From Pseudomonas kuykendallii (GTDB lineage Bacteria > Pseudomonadota > Gammaproteobacteria > Pseudomonadales > Pseudomonadaceae): a DNA stretch of 64,000 nt. A program made the position numbers and the translations under genes. Each line of letters opens with the position of its first letter. Within the stretch, counting starts at the first letter, position 1. The notes beneath the pieces were generated by a model that did no database searches, was not told where the DNA came from, and saw only the letters and a program-made list of their open reading frames with translations. The stretch covers positions 744,001-808,000 of the forward strand of contig NZ_FNNU01000002.1 of assembly GCF_900106975.1 (NCBI RefSeq), written 5' to 3'. Below are positions 17,675 to 26,747 of this stretch, in pieces.

Positions 17675-17999
17675 GTCATCTGGGCGGGACGGGTTTCGCT
17701 GCGCGCAGCCCGTCCCCGGTTCGTGATTGCCGCAGTCGGCCTTGAACCTGGAAGCCGATCTCGGCGACCTGGGCTTCATCCGCGTCGACACTCGAGAAGG
17801 CAAACGACGCCCCGGTCGGGTCACCGAGGGTGCGCGTCACGCGGTGACGATCTTCCCGGCCAATGCGCGTTCCGCCAGCCATCGCCCGGTTTCGCGACCC
17901 TGTCATCGAAGGGCCGGCGCGCGCTTTCGGAAGGCTGCCGCGCTGGCATGCGCGCTTTCCTTTAGAATCACGGGCTGACTTTCCCAGGGTTACTTTTCC
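17675..17999. other. Intergenic region fghA-ispF
   Basis: 325 nt without a supported gene. At 17686-17716 a stem GGGACGGG / CCCGTCCC with an inner CTGCGCGCAG palindrome could act as a weak terminator for fghA, although there is no T-run. An 83-codon plus-strand frame (17727-17978) crosses the middle but has no ribosome binding site or recognisable motif. Pyrimidine-rich sequence just before ispF (TTTCCTTTAGAATCACG) may contain its promoter. Confidence 0.4.
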
Positions 18000-18473
18000 A
18001 TGCGTATTGGCCACGGCTACGACGTGCACCGCTTCGGCGAGGGCGATTTCATCACCCTCGGCGGGGTGCGCATTCCTCATCGTTTCGGGCTCGTCGCCCA
18101 CTCCGACGGCGACGTGCTGCTGCACGCGCTGAGCGACGCGTTGCTCGGTGCGGTGGCGCTCGGTGACATCGGCCGGCATTTCCCCGACACCGATCCGCAA
18201 TTCAAGGGCGCCGACAGCCGCGCGCTGCTGCGCCATGTGCTGCGCTTGGTCGCCGAGAAGGGCTGGAAGGTCGGCAACGTCGACGCAACCATCGAGGCCC
18301 AGGCGCCGAAGATGGCGCCGCATATCGAGACGATGCGCGCGCTGATCGCCGAAGACCTGCAGGTCGCGCTGGATCAGGTCAACGTCAAGGCCACCACCAC
18401 CGAGAAGCTCGGCTTCGTCGGACGCGAAGAAGGCATCGCCGTGCATGCGGTGGCGCTGTTGCTGCCGCTATGA
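18000..18473 (+). CDS. ispF: 2-C-methyl-D-erythritol 2,4-cyclodiphosphate synthase
   Basis: A 157-residue MEP pathway enzyme that cyclises CDP-ME 2-phosphate with release of CMP; it is a trimer. Zinc ligands are Asp8 and His10 ([12 protein letters not shown]) and His42 ([11 protein letters not shown]). The C-terminal CTP-site stretch [19 protein letters not shown] is present. Length is typical. Its stop overlaps the truD start (ATGA), and truD, surE and pcm follow with overlapping starts, so these four genes form one operon. Confidence 0.97.
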   Translation: MRIGHGYDVHRFGEGDFITLGGVRIPHRFGLVAHSDGDVLLHALSDALLGAVALGDIGRHFPDTDPQFKGADSRALLRHVLRLVAEKGWKVGNVDATIEAQAPKMAPHIETMRALIAEDLQVALDQVNVKATTTEKLGFVGREEGIAVHAVALLLPL

Positions 18474-19516
18474 CCGAACTCGAACTGCTCGGGCCGCGTG
18501 CCCACGGCGAACCCTGCGGGCATGCGCTGCTCAAGGAGACCACCGAAGACTTCCAAGTCGACGAGGTGCTCGACATCCCGCTGACGGGCGAGGGCGAGCA
18601 CCTCTGGCTTTGGGTGGAAAAGCGCGGTCTGAATACCGAGGAGGCGGCCCGGCGGATCGCCAAGGCCGCCGGCGTACCGCTGAAGATGATCAGCTATGCC
18701 GGTCTCAAGGACCGCCAGGCACTGACCCGCCAATGGTTCAGCCTGCACCTGCCGGGCAAGTCCGATCCCGACCTCGGCGCTGCGGAAAACGACAGCCTGC
18801 GCCTCCTCGAGCGGACACGCCACACGCGCAAACTGCAGCGTGGCGCGCACGCCGCCAACGGCTTCACCCTGCGCCTGACCGCCCTGGAGGCCGACCGTGA
18901 CGCGCTCGAGGTGCGTCTGCAGTGCATCGCCGCCGAGGGTGTGCCGAACTACTTCGGACTGCAGCGCTTCGGCCACGAAGGCGGCAACCTGGCGGGTGCC
19001 CGGGAATTCGCCCGCCGTGGCGAGATGCCGGAACAGCGCAACCTGCGCTCGCGGACGCTTTCGGCGGCGCGCAGCTACCTGTTCAACCGCGTCGTGGCCG
19101 AGCGTGTCGCCGCGGGCAGCTGGAATCGGGCGCTGGTCGGCGATCTGCTGGCCTTCACCGACAGCCGGAGCTTCTTCCCCGCCGGTGAGGCCGAGTGCGC
19201 CGATCCTCGTCTGGCGATTCTCGATCTGCATCCCACCGGCGCGCTCTGGGGCAAGGGCGAATCGCCGGCCGCTGCCGCCGTGCAGGCCCTGGAGAATGGC
19301 GTGGGACAACGCGAAGCGGCACTGTGCGATTGGCTGGCCAGTGCGGGCATGGCGCACGAACGGCGAATCCTGCGCCTCCCCATCGGCGGCCTGGCATGGC
19401 ATTATCCCCGACCTGACATTCTGCAACTCGAATTCGTCCTGCCGGCTGGATGCTTCGCCACCGCCGTGGTGCGCGAGATCGTCGATCTCTCGCCGGCAGG
19501 GCAGACGGACCTCTAA
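18470..19516 (+). CDS. truD: tRNA pseudouridine(13) synthase
   Basis: A 348-residue TruD-family pseudouridine synthase that modifies U13 of tRNA-Glu. The catalytic Asp81 lies in [13 protein letters not shown], and the second conserved stretch is [12 protein letters not shown] near 150-161. The C-terminal [12 protein letters not shown] and ATAVVREI are as in the family. Length is normal. It overlaps ispF by 4 nt, and its TAA shares an A with the surE ATG, so translational coupling is expected. Confidence 0.95.
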   Translation: MTELELLGPRAHGEPCGHALLKETTEDFQVDEVLDIPLTGEGEHLWLWVEKRGLNTEEAARRIAKAAGVPLKMISYAGLKDRQALTRQWFSLHLPGKSDPDLGAAENDSLRLLERTRHTRKLQRGAHAANGFTLRLTALEADRDALEVRLQCIAAEGVPNYFGLQRFGHEGGNLAGAREFARRGEMPEQRNLRSRTLSAARSYLFNRVVAERVAAGSWNRALVGDLLAFTDSRSFFPAGEAECADPRLAILDLHPTGALWGKGESPAAAAVQALENGVGQREAALCDWLASAGMAHERRILRLPIGGLAWHYPRPDILQLEFVLPAGCFATAVVREIVDLSPAGQTDL

Positions 19517-20268
19517 TGCGTATTCTGATCGCCAACGACGACGGGGTTTATGCGCCCGGCCTCGCCGCGCTGTATGGCGCGTTGTCGGATTTCGCCGCGT
19601 GCTCGGTGGTCGCACCGATCCAGGACATGAGCGGCGCCAGCAGCGCGCTGACCCTCGATCGTCCCCTGCATCCCATCGTCATGCCCAACGGCTTCATCGG
19701 CCTCAACGGCTCGCCCACCGACTGCGTGCACCTGGGCCTCAACGGCTTGCTCGCCGAAGCGCCGGACATGGTCGTCTCGGGGATCAACCTGGGCGCCAAC
19801 CTGGGCGACGACGTGCTCTATTCGGGCACGGTGGCCGCGGCCATCGAAGGCCGTTTCGCCGGCAGCCCGGCGTTCGCCTTCTCGCTGGTTTCCCGCCGCC
19901 CGGACAACCTACCCGCCGCGGCCTCCATCGCCCGCCGGCTGGTGGAGCAGCATCACACTCTGGATCTGCCTCCGCGTACCGTGCTCAGCGTGAACATTCC
20001 GGACCTGCCGCTGGAGCAGATCCGCGGCATCCAGCTGACCCGCCTGGGCCACCGGGCGCGGGCCAAGCCGCCGGTGAAGCAGGTGAACCCGCGTGGCAAG
20101 GAAGGCTACTGGATCTCGGTTTCCGGGGACGCCGAGGACGGCGGCCCTGGCACCGATTTCCACGCCGTGACGCAAGGCTACGTGTCGATCACGCCGTTGC
20201 AGCTGGACCGTACCTTCCATGAGGCTTTCAAGGGGCTCGACGGTTGGCTGGAGGGCTTGCTGCGATGA
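19516..20268 (+). CDS. surE: 5'/3'-nucleotidase SurE
   Basis: A 250-residue metal-dependent phosphatase that dephosphorylates nucleoside monophosphates; it is linked to survival in stationary phase. The metal-binding DD is in [15 protein letters not shown] (D8, D9), followed by the conserved [12 protein letters not shown] and [14 protein letters not shown], and [19 protein letters not shown]. The ORF is open 22 codons upstream; the ATG overlapping the truD stop gives the family N-terminus. The surE-pcm-nlpD-rpoS order is conserved in gammaproteobacteria and groups stationary-phase maintenance functions. Confidence 0.97.
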   Translation: MRILIANDDGVYAPGLAALYGALSDFAACSVVAPIQDMSGASSALTLDRPLHPIVMPNGFIGLNGSPTDCVHLGLNGLLAEAPDMVVSGINLGANLGDDVLYSGTVAAAIEGRFAGSPAFAFSLVSRRPDNLPAAASIARRLVEQHHTLDLPPRTVLSVNIPDLPLEQIRGIQLTRLGHRARAKPPVKQVNPRGKEGYWISVSGDAEDGGPGTDFHAVTQGYVSITPLQLDRTFHEAFKGLDGWLEGLLR

Positions 20269-20942
20269 AGCGCGAACACGACGACATCATCCATCGTGGC
20301 ACCGGCATGACGTCCCAGCGCACCCGCGACCGGCTGATCCAGCGGTTGTACGAGGAAGGGCTGTCCAATCCGCATGTCCTCGAAGTGATCCGTCGCACGC
20401 CGCGCCATTTGTTCGTCGACGAGGCCCTGGCGCACCGCGCCTACGAAGACACCGCGCTGCCCATCGGCCACAACCAGACCATCTCCCAGCCGTTCATGGT
20501 CGGCCGCATGACCGAACTGCTGCTGGCTGCCGGCCCGCTGGACAAGGTATTGGAGATTGGCACCGGCTCGGGTTACCAGACTGCCGTGCTCGCCCAACTG
20601 GTCGAGCGGGTGTTCTCGGTGGAGCGCATCCAGACCTTGCAGGACCGCGCGAAGGAACGCTTGGTCGAACTCAAATTGCGCAACGTGGTCTTTCGCTGGG
20701 GGGATGGCTGGGAAGGCTGGCCGGCGCTGGCGCCTTACAACGGCATCATCGTTACCGCTGCCGCCGCCGATGTGCCCCAGGCGCTGCTGGATCAGCTGGC
20801 GCCGGGTGGACGCCTGGTGATCCCGGTCGGCGCGGGCGACGTTCAGCAACTGATGCTGATCGTCCGCGAGGACAACGGTTTTTCCCGCCATGTACTGGAT
20901 GCGGTGCGCTTCGTTCCGCTGTTGAACGGTCCGCTGGCCTGA
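20265..20942 (+). CDS. pcm: Protein-L-isoaspartate O-methyltransferase
   Basis: A SAM-dependent repair enzyme that methylates isoaspartyl residues in aged proteins. The SAM motif [16 protein letters not shown], the substrate loop [13 protein letters not shown] and [13 protein letters not shown] are typical of the family. Translation is taken from the ATG overlapping the surE stop (225 residues, [15 protein letters not shown]). An internal ATG ([14 protein letters not shown], 14 codons later) corresponds to the shorter form often annotated. The overlap favours the longer start, but the short form cannot be excluded. Confidence 0.94.
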   Translation: MKREHDDIIHRGTGMTSQRTRDRLIQRLYEEGLSNPHVLEVIRRTPRHLFVDEALAHRAYEDTALPIGHNQTISQPFMVGRMTELLLAAGPLDKVLEIGTGSGYQTAVLAQLVERVFSVERIQTLQDRAKERLVELKLRNVVFRWGDGWEGWPALAPYNGIIVTAAAADVPQALLDQLAPGGRLVIPVGAGDVQQLMLIVREDNGFSRHVLDAVRFVPLLNGPLA

Positions 20943-20960
20943 ATCGCTCTGGAAGGATCC

Positions 20961-21122
20961 ATGGATAACGCTTTTCCGCTACATCAGGGCATTTCTTCGG
21001 GTCTGCCCTCAGTTCTTCTCTCTTCCGCTCCCGTGGTTGCTGCCGGCGAATTTGTATCGATTCGTTTCCAAGGCCGTGAGCTGGCGGGCGTTTATCACAT
21101 TCACGCTGGGAGCCTCGGGTGA
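20961..21122 (+). CDS. Small ORF of 53 residues between pcm and nlpD
   Basis: An ORF starting MDNAFPLHQGISSGLP and ending GVYHIHAGSLG fills the pcm-nlpD gap. It has a near-perfect ribosome binding site (GGAAGGA, 20951-20957) a few nt before its ATG, and its TGA overlaps the GTG start of nlpD (GTGA). That geometry is typical of translational coupling, so it may be a real small protein or a leader that sets nlpD translation. I do not recognise the sequence; it has no membrane segment or signal peptide, and it could encode a soluble peptide or be translated only as a leader. Its codon use is less GC-rich than that of pcm. Confidence 0.5.
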   Translation: MDNAFPLHQGISSGLPSVLLSSAPVVAAGEFVSIRFQGRELAGVYHIHAGSLG

Positions 21123-21979
21123 GCGCTACGAACAGGCAGCTCAAACGCGGTGACTTGTGGATCCTCGGTGGTTTGCTCATCGGCGCGCTTCTCGGCGGTT
21201 GCGCCAGCTCGTCTTCGAGTGGCGTGCAGGTCGTCGATCGCAACAAGAGCGGTGCCAGCTCGCGGCAGCCGGTTACCAGCGGCCAGTACACCGTTCAACG
21301 CGGTGACACCCTGTTCTCCATCGCCTTCCGTTATGGCTGGGACTGGAAGGCGTTGGCGGCGCGCAACGGCATCCCGCCGCCCTATGTCATCCGCCCCGGT
21401 CAGAAGATCCGTTTTGGCAACGGCGCCAGCCAGCCTGCCGCGCCAACGGCGGTCGCCAGTGCCAGCACGCCCGTCGTGACCACGATGCCGACGCCCAGCG
21501 CGCCGGTGCTGATCGTCCCGCAACCGGTAACTGGAACTCCGACCACCGCGCCCCGGCCTGTCACGCCGACCGTGGCGACCACTCCGACGCAGTCGGTGGA
21601 CCGTTCTCCCAGCGGCTGGGCATGGCCCGCAAATGGCGTTTTGATCGGTAAATTCTCATCAAACGGTAGTTTGAATAAAGGAATTGATATAGCGGGGGAA
21701 TTGGGCCAGCCTGTTTTAGCTGCGTCTGATGGCTCTGTGGTGTACGCCGGCAGTGGATTGCGGGGTTACGGCGAACTGGTAATCATCAAACATAGCGATA
21801 CCTATGTGAGTGCCTACGGACACAACCGGAGGCTCTTGGTGCGGGAGGGAGAGCAGGTCAAGGCCGGGCAAACCGTTGCCGAGATGGGATCCACCGGAAC
21901 CGATCGGGTGAAGCTCCACTTCGAGATTCGCCGTCAAGGCAAGCCAGTCGATCCTCTGCAATATTTGCCGCGCCGCTGA
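21119..21979 (+). CDS. nlpD: NlpD-type lipoprotein, amidase activator (LysM and LytM domains)
   Basis: A 286-residue outer membrane lipoprotein that activates a cell-wall amidase during septum splitting. It starts at GTG. A signal sequence ends in the lipobox LLGGC (Cys about 28). A LysM domain (YTVQRGDTLFSIAFRYGWDW) spans about 57-100, then a Pro/Thr/Ala-rich linker and a LytM/M23 domain from about 165 to the end. In place of the active-protease HxxxD/HxH set it has GIDIAGELG, and VKLHFEIRRQGKPVDP only partly, as expected of a degenerate LytM activator. Local GC content drops around 21640-21740, where the rpoS control region lies. Confidence 0.93.
   Translation: MSATNRQLKRGDLWILGGLLIGALLGGCASSSSSGVQVVDRNKSGASSRQPVTSGQYTVQRGDTLFSIAFRYGWDWKALAARNGIPPPYVIRPGQKIRFGNGASQPAAPTAVASASTPVVTTMPTPSAPVLIVPQPVTGTPTTAPRPVTPTVATTPTQSVDRSPSGWAWPANGVLIGKFSSNGSLNKGIDIAGELGQPVLAASDGSVVYAGSGLRGYGELVIIKHSDTYVSAYGHNRRLLVREGEQVKAGQTVAEMGSTGTDRVKLHFEIRRQGKPVDPLQYLPRR
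21660..21673. promoter_or_regulatory. PsrA-type operator for rpoS, inside nlpD
   Basis: CAAACGGTAGTTTG matches the published PsrA consensus G/C-AAAC-N2-4-GTTT-G/C. In P. putida and P. aeruginosa, PsrA binds just upstream of the rpoS promoter within nlpD, about 370-410 nt before the rpoS ATG. This site lies 399-412 nt before the ATG at 22072, so position and sequence agree. Confidence 0.75.
21688..21693 (+). promoter_or_regulatory. Candidate rpoS promoter -10
   Basis: TATAGC lies 14 nt after the PsrA operator; transcription would begin near 21700, leaving a leader of about 370 nt, as reported for P. putida rpoS. The -35 region overlaps the operator and is poor, consistent with activation by PsrA. 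Confidence 0.4.
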
Positions 21980-22071
21980 TCTGTAAATACCTCCTGCGGA
22001 AATGAATGAGTCGGGCCCACCACGGAAAGGTGGCCGAACTCATTGTCGAACTCAGCAGAAGGACAACAAGA

Positions 22072-23064
22072 ATGGCGCTCAACGAAGAAGCCACCGGGTT
22101 TGATGTCGACGAAGATGTGTTGCTTATGGAATCGGCTCTGGTTCTTGATGAGGCACCACACGATGAACCTGACAAACCGACCAGATCTAAAGCGGCAGCC
22201 GCCAAGCAGCATAAGTACATCGACTACACACGGGCGCTGGACGCCACTCAGCTCTACCTCAACGAAATCGGTTTCTCCCCGCTCCTGACTCCCGCAGAAG
22301 AAGTTCATTTCGCGCGCCTCTCGCAAAGCGGCGACCCCGCGGGGCGCAAGCGCATGATCGAGAGCAACCTGCGCCTGGTGGTAAAGATCGCTCGTCGCTA
22401 CGTCAACCGTGGTCTTTCCCTGCTGGATCTGATCGAGGAAGGTAATCTCGGCTTGATCCGCGCCGTGGAGAAGTTCGACCCGGAGCGTGGTTTCCGTTTC
22501 TCCACCTATGCCACCTGGTGGATTCGGCAGACCATCGAACGCGCGATCATGAACCAGACGCGCACCATTCGACTGCCGATCCATGTGGTCAAGGAACTGA
22601 ACGTCTATCTGCGCGCCGCGCGTGAGCTGACGCAGAAGCTCGATCACGAGCCCTCCGCCGAGGAAATCGCCGGACTGCTCGAGAAGCCGGTGTCCGAGGT
22701 CAAACGCATGCTCGGCCTCAACGAGCGGGTGACGTCGGTAGATGTCTCGCTGGGCCCGGATTCCGGCAAGACCCTGCTCGAAACCCTCACCGACGATCGT
22801 CCCTCCGATCCGTGCGACCTGCTGCAGGATGATGACCTTTCGCAAAGCATCGATCAGTGGCTGTCCGACCTCACCGACAAGCAGCGTGAAGTGGTGGTCC
22901 GCCGCTTTGGCCTGCGTGGCCATGAAAGCTCCACGCTGGAGGAGGTGGGCCAGGAAATCGGTCTCACCAGGGAGCGGGTTCGGCAGATTCAGGTCGAAGC
23001 GCTCAAACGCCTGCGGGAGATTCTGGAGAAGAACGGTCTCTCCAGCGATTCTCTGTTCCAATAG
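22072..23064 (+). CDS. rpoS: RNA polymerase sigma factor RpoS
   Basis: The 330-residue stationary-phase sigma factor. Regions in order: 1.2 ([21 protein letters not shown], about 50-75), 2 ([56 protein letters not shown]), 3 ([18 protein letters not shown]) and 4 ([35 protein letters not shown]). The ORF is open 22 codons upstream; the ATG after AGAAGGACAACAAG gives the usual [16 protein letters not shown] start. It is expressed from the nlpD-internal promoter and closed by a terminator, followed by the rsmZ RNA. Confidence 0.98.
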   Translation: MALNEEATGFDVDEDVLLMESALVLDEAPHDEPDKPTRSKAAAAKQHKYIDYTRALDATQLYLNEIGFSPLLTPAEEVHFARLSQSGDPAGRKRMIESNLRLVVKIARRYVNRGLSLLDLIEEGNLGLIRAVEKFDPERGFRFSTYATWWIRQTIERAIMNQTRTIRLPIHVVKELNVYLRAARELTQKLDHEPSAEEIAGLLEKPVSEVKRMLGLNERVTSVDVSLGPDSGKTLLETLTDDRPSDPCDLLQDDDLSQSIDQWLSDLTDKQREVVVRRFGLRGHESSTLEEVGQEIGLTRERVRQIQVEALKRLREILEKNGLSSDSLFQ

Positions 23065-23083
23065 CGTGAATGCGGTAGCAAAG

Positions 23084-23107
23084 ACCCGACGTTAAGTCGG
23101 GTTTTTT
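23084..23107 (+). terminator. Rho-independent terminator of rpoS
   Basis: ACCCGAC pairs with GTCGGGT around a GTTAA loop and is followed by six T. It begins 20 nt after the rpoS stop. Confidence 0.92.
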
Positions 23108-23116
23108 GTGATTCTG

Positions 23117-23134
23117 TGTAAGTAATTGCTTACG
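23117..23134. promoter_or_regulatory. GacA upstream activating sequence of rsmZ
   Basis: TGTAAGTAATTGCTTACG matches the GacA box consensus TGTAAG-N6-CTTACA with one mismatch at the last base. It lies about 170-190 nt before the proposed rsmZ transcription start, the unusually distant position known for Pseudomonas rsm genes. The ~135 nt between box and promoter are strongly AT-rich, a pattern bound by MvaT/MvaU in P. aeruginosa. Confidence 0.9.
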
Positions 23135-23272
23135 TAGGTGTAAGCATAAATAGATAAAACGCTAAGTCTTTTGCGGAAATATTCTGAGAGAAAAACGGTA
23201 GTTATCTGTTTTATAAAGGATTTATTTTTAAGAAAGCATTTTTTTCGAGATCGATTCTGGATATTGGGCAGA

Positions 23273-23300
23273 TTGCCGTTGTCCCGCAGCAGGATATGAT
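23273..23300 (+). promoter_or_regulatory. rsmZ promoter
   Basis: TTGCCG and TATGAT are separated by 16 nt. Transcription would start at about 23307, exactly where the first GGA-bearing hairpin begins. Confidence 0.75.
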
Positions 23301-23306
23301 CGCGCC

Positions 23307-23443
23307 GTGCTCAGGGAAATAGAGCACAGGTCGGTAAGGATGCCGACCCAGGACACTCGCAGGATTGCGAGGCATCAGGATGATGATGGGACAGGCAGGG
23401 ACTAGGGATAAAAGTGGGCGGGGTCAAACCCGCCCCTTTTTTT
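23307..23443 (+). ncRNA. rsmZ: RsmZ-type regulatory RNA that sequesters RsmA/CsrA
   Basis: A non-coding RNA of about 137 nt. It has four short stems presenting GGA: GTGCTC-agggaaata-GAGCAC (23307-23327), GTCGG-taaggatg-CCGAC (23330-23347), CTCGC-aggatt-GCGAG (23356-23371) and CATC-agga-tGATG (23373-23385). Further GGGA repeats follow in a single-stranded part before the terminator. Repeated A(N)GGA in hairpin loops is the hallmark of RNAs that titrate RsmA/CsrA and so relieve its block on translation. The location between rpoS and fdxA is that of rsmZ in P. aeruginosa, and the GacA box supports control by GacS/GacA. Ends are inferred from promoter and terminator. Confidence 0.93.
23416..23443 (+). 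terminator. Rho-independent terminator of rsmZ
   Basis: GGGCGGG / CCCGCCC stem with a GTCAAA loop, then C and seven T. Confidence 0.92.
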
Positions 23444-23476
23444 GCCTGGAGGAAAGTGTGCGTTTTCCAGATCCAA

Positions 23477-23507
23477 TAAAAAGGCCCGCGTCAGCGGGCC
23501 TTTTTTT
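23477..23507. terminator. Bidirectional terminator between rsmZ and fdxA
   Basis: AGGCCCGC / GCGGGCCT stem with a GTCA loop, preceded by an A-run and followed by a T-run, so it can end transcripts from both sides. It lies 14 nt beyond the fdxA stop on the minus strand and mainly serves fdxA. Confidence 0.88.
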
Positions 23508-23520
23508 CATGGCGGGGCGA

Positions 23521-23844
23521 TCAGCGCTCGAGGTGCTGGAGCTTGTCCTTCACGCCATCCCATTCCTCTGCGTCAGGCAGGGCTTCCTTCCGCTCGGTGA
23601 TGTTCGGCCAGATCTCCGCCAGTTCGGTGTTCAGCTCGATGAACTGCTGCATGCCGTCCGGTATTTCGTCTTCGGAGAAAATCGCCTGCGCCGGACATTC
23701 CGGTTCGCACAGGGCGCAATCGATGCACTCGTCCGGGTGGATCACCAGGAAGTTCGGACCTTCGTAAAAGCAGTCCACCGGACAGACTTCCACACAGTCG
23801 GTGTATTTGCATTTGATGCAATTGTCGGTGACGACGAAGGTCAT
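23521..23844 (-). CDS. fdxA: Seven-iron ferredoxin FdxA
   Basis: A 107-residue ferredoxin resembling Azotobacter vinelandii FdI. Cysteines at 9, 17 and 50 would bind the [3Fe-4S] cluster, and those at 21, 40, 43 and 46 the [4Fe-4S] cluster; Cys12 and Cys25 are extra. Motifs are [17 protein letters not shown] and [12 protein letters not shown]. The acidic C-terminal half is typical of this group. It is a small cytoplasmic electron carrier; the partner enzyme is not evident from neighbours. It is transcribed leftward like mutS but has its own 134-nt upstream gap and terminator. Confidence 0.96.
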   Translation of the reverse strand: MTFVVTDNCIKCKYTDCVEVCPVDCFYEGPNFLVIHPDECIDCALCEPECPAQAIFSEDEIPDGMQQFIELNTELAEIWPNITERKEALPDAEEWDGVKDKLQHLER

Positions 23845-23978
23845 TCAGGTTCTCTCCTCAGACTACGGCTGCGATCCTCTGCTGGGACGTTGCAGCTCGA
23901 TAAGTGATGACCTCGGCTCAGGCGGGGGCCGGGCAATCCTAAAGCGCGCGGGATTCTAACAGCTTGCTTGCGTTGCCG

Positions 23979-26558
23979 TTAGAGCCGCTGCTTCCATTCA
24001 TATAACAGCTGCATAGCATGCCGCGGTGTCAGCTCGTCCGGATTGATCCTCGCCAACTCATCGAGAATCGGGTGCGGCAGGCTGGCGAACAGGTCGTTCT
24101 GCACCGGAGCCAGGGGTTTTCCGGGCTCCTGGCGCAGTGCTTCATGCGGCAGACTGGTGACTTCGAGGCGCGCAAGATGCTCCTTGGCGCGGCCGATCAC
24201 GTCGCCGGGGACACCCGCCAGCTGCGCGACCGCCAGGCCATAGCTCTGGCTGGCGGGGCCAGGCAGGACGTGATGGAGGAAGACGATCCGCTCGTTGTGC
24301 TCGGTGGCGTTGAGGTGGACGTTGGCGACCACCGGTTCGCTTTCCGGCAGCACCGTCAGCTCGAAGTAGTGAGTGGCGAAGAGCGTGTAGGCGCGTAGCC
24401 GGGCCAGGTGTTCGGCCGCCGCCCAGGCCAGCGAGAGGCCGTCGAAGGTGCTGGTGCCGCGGCCGACTTCGTCCATCAGCACCAGGCTGCGGTCGGTGGC
24501 GTTGTGCAGGATGTTGGCGGTTTCGCTCATCTCGACCATGAAGGTCGAGCGGCCGCCGGCGAGGTCGTCGGATGAGCCAATGCGGGTGAAGATGCGATCC
24601 ACCAGCGACAGTTCGCAGCGCGCCGCCGGGACGAAGCTGCCGACATGCGCGAGCAGCACGATCAGCGCCGTTTGCCGCATGTAGGTCGATTTACCGCCCA
24701 TATTCGGACCGGTGATCACCAGCATTCGGGTGCCGTTGTCGAGCGACAGGTCGTTGGCGACGAAGGGCGTTTCCAGCACTTGCTCGACCACCGGGTGGCG
24801 GCCTTGCTCGATGCGCATGCAGGGTTCTTCGACGAAGCGCGGACGGTTCAGGTCGAGGTTCAGCGAGCGCTCGGCGAAGTTGCTCAGCACGTCGAGTTCG
24901 GCCAGCGCGGCGGCGGTGTCCTGCAGCGGCGCCAAGTGTTCGATCAGCAGCTCTAGCAGTTCCTCGTAGAGCAGCTTCTCGCGGGCCAGCGCGCGGCTCT
25001 TGGCCGACAGCGCCTTGTCTTCGAAGGCCTTGAGCTCGGGCGTGATGAAGCGCTCGGCGCCCTTGAGCGTCTGTCGGCGGATGTAGTCGGCCGGCGCCGA
25101 TTCGGCCTGCTTGCTCGGCAGCTCGATGAAATAGCCGTGCACGCGGTTGTAGCCGACCTTCAGGTTGGGCAACCCGGTGCGCGCCTTTTCCCGGGTTTCC
25201 AGGTCCATGAGGAACTGTCCGGCGTTCTCGCTGAGCGACAGCAGCTCGTCCAGTTCGGCGTCGTAGCCGTTCTTCAGCACGCCGCCGTCGCGGATGACCG
25301 CCGGCGGGTTGTCGATGATCGCGCGTTGCAGCAGGTCGGCGAGTTCCGGATAGGTGCGGATGCTCTGTGCCAGTTGCAGCAGGTGGTCGGCGACCAGGTC
25401 GTGCAAGCCGTTCTGCAGTTCCGGCAGGGCGCTGAGTGCGTCCCGCAGGCGTGCCAGGTCGCGCGGGCGGGCGTTGCGCAGGCCGATGCGGGCGAGGATG
25501 CGTTCGACGTCGCCGATTTCCTTGAGCTGCGGTTGCAACTGCTCGAACCGATAGCGCTCCAGCAGGCAGGTGATGGAATCCTGGCGCGCTTCGAGCACCG
25601 CGCGGTCGCGCAATGGACGGTTCAGCCAGCGCGTCAGCAGGCGGCTGCCCATCGCGGTCTGGCAGCGGTCCATCACCGATTGCAGGGTGTTGTCTCGACC
25701 GCCGGAGAGGTTGGTGTCCAGCTCCAGGTTGCGCCGGCTGGCGCCGTCGAGGATCACCGTGTCGTCGAGCCGCTCGTGGCGCAGGCTGCGCAGGTGCGGC
25801 AGGGCGGTGCGCTGGGTTTCCTTGGCGTAGCCGAGCAGGCAGCCGGCGGCGCCGATGGCCAGCGTCAGGTTTTCGCAGCCGAAGCCCTTCAGGTCCTGCG
25901 TGGCGAACTGCTGGCAAAGGCTCTTGAAGGCGGAGTCGCGGTCGAAGTCCCAGGGCGCGCGGCGCCGCGAGCCACGGCGTTTCTCGGCGGGCAGACCCTG
26001 CGGCCAGTCATCCGGAATCAGCAGCTCGGCCGGGTTCAGCCGGTCCAGCTCGGCCAGCAGGTTTTCCCAGCCGGCGATTTCCTGAACGCTGAAACGGCCA
26101 CTGGAAATATCCAGCACCGCCAGGCCGAACAGACGCTCGTCGCCGAGCACGGCCATCAGCAGGTTGTCGCGACGTTCGTCGAGCAGTGCCTCATCGCTGA
26201 TGGTGCCCGGCGTGATGATGCGTACCACCTGGCGTTCCACCGGGCCCTTGCTGGTGGCCGGATCGCCGATCTGCTCGCAGATCACCACCGACTCGCCGAG
26301 CTTGACCAACTTGGCCAGGTAGCCTTCGGCGGAGTGATGCGGGATGCCGCACATCGGTATCGCCTGGCCAGCGGACTGGCCGCGCGCGGTGAGGGTGATG
26401 TCGAGCAGCTTGGCGGCCTTCTTCGCGTCTTCGTAGAAGATCTCGTAGAAGTCGCCCATGCGATAGAACATCAGTTGGTCGGGGTGCTGGTTTTTCAGCG
26501 ACCAGTACTGTTGCATCATCGGCGTATGTGCCGAAAGATCCTTATTTTGCTTTGCCAT
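23979..26558 (-). CDS. mutS: DNA mismatch repair protein MutS
   Basis: An 859-residue mismatch-recognition ATPase. Domain I begins near residue 13 ([20 protein letters not shown]) and holds the mismatch-binding Phe-x-Glu in [13 protein letters not shown]. The clamp and lever domains follow, then the ATPase domain with Walker [10 protein letters not shown] near 615 and the signature [14 protein letters not shown] and [14 protein letters not shown]-terminal tetramerisation region ends the protein. Length fits Pseudomonas MutS. It starts repair with MutL. Loss gives mutators, so the intact frame matters. Confidence 0.98.
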   Translation of the reverse strand: MAKQNKDLSAHTPMMQQYWSLKNQHPDQLMFYRMGDFYEIFYEDAKKAAKLLDITLTARGQSAGQAIPMCGIPHHSAEGYLAKLVKLGESVVICEQIGDPATSKGPVERQVVRIITPGTISDEALLDERRDNLLMAVLGDERLFGLAVLDISSGRFSVQEIAGWENLLAELDRLNPAELLIPDDWPQGLPAEKRRGSRRRAPWDFDRDSAFKSLCQQFATQDLKGFGCENLTLAIGAAGCLLGYAKETQRTALPHLRSLRHERLDDTVILDGASRRNLELDTNLSGGRDNTLQSVMDRCQTAMGSRLLTRWLNRPLRDRAVLEARQDSITCLLERYRFEQLQPQLKEIGDVERILARIGLRNARPRDLARLRDALSALPELQNGLHDLVADHLLQLAQSIRTYPELADLLQRAIIDNPPAVIRDGGVLKNGYDAELDELLSLSENAGQFLMDLETREKARTGLPNLKVGYNRVHGYFIELPSKQAESAPADYIRRQTLKGAERFITPELKAFEDKALSAKSRALAREKLLYEELLELLIEHLAPLQDTAAALAELDVLSNFAERSLNLDLNRPRFVEEPCMRIEQGRHPVVEQVLETPFVANDLSLDNGTRMLVITGPNMGGKSTYMRQTALIVLLAHVGSFVPAARCELSLVDRIFTRIGSSDDLAGGRSTFMVEMSETANILHNATDRSLVLMDEVGRGTSTFDGLSLAWAAAEHLARLRAYTLFATHYFELTVLPESEPVVANVHLNATEHNERIVFLHHVLPGPASQSYGLAVAQLAGVPGDVIGRAKEHLARLEVTSLPHEALRQEPGKPLAPVQNDLFASLPHPILDELARINPDELTPRHAMQLLYEWKQRL

Positions 26559-26747
26559 CAGTGACTTAGGGATTCTGAAGGGTTGCTGGGGAAGGGCGGC
26601 GCGCGGTCGGAGATCGGCGCCGGATCACCCGGAAGACAATGCAGCGGCTGGCTGCGGCGATGGCGAAGATTACCACGGGCGATCTGGTGCCAGCAGGTGC
26701 AGGGGGCGACGCGCGGTACAGATCAGCGCCCGTGCAAAAGGCCGATG

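Noticed and set aside
17727-17978. 83-codon ORF between fghA and ispF
   Set aside because: No ribosome binding site or recognisable motif; composition is consistent with chance in a GC-rich gap.
23084-23107. Possible riboswitch or second sRNA after rpoS
   Set aside because: Explained by a simple terminator followed by the rsmZ control region.
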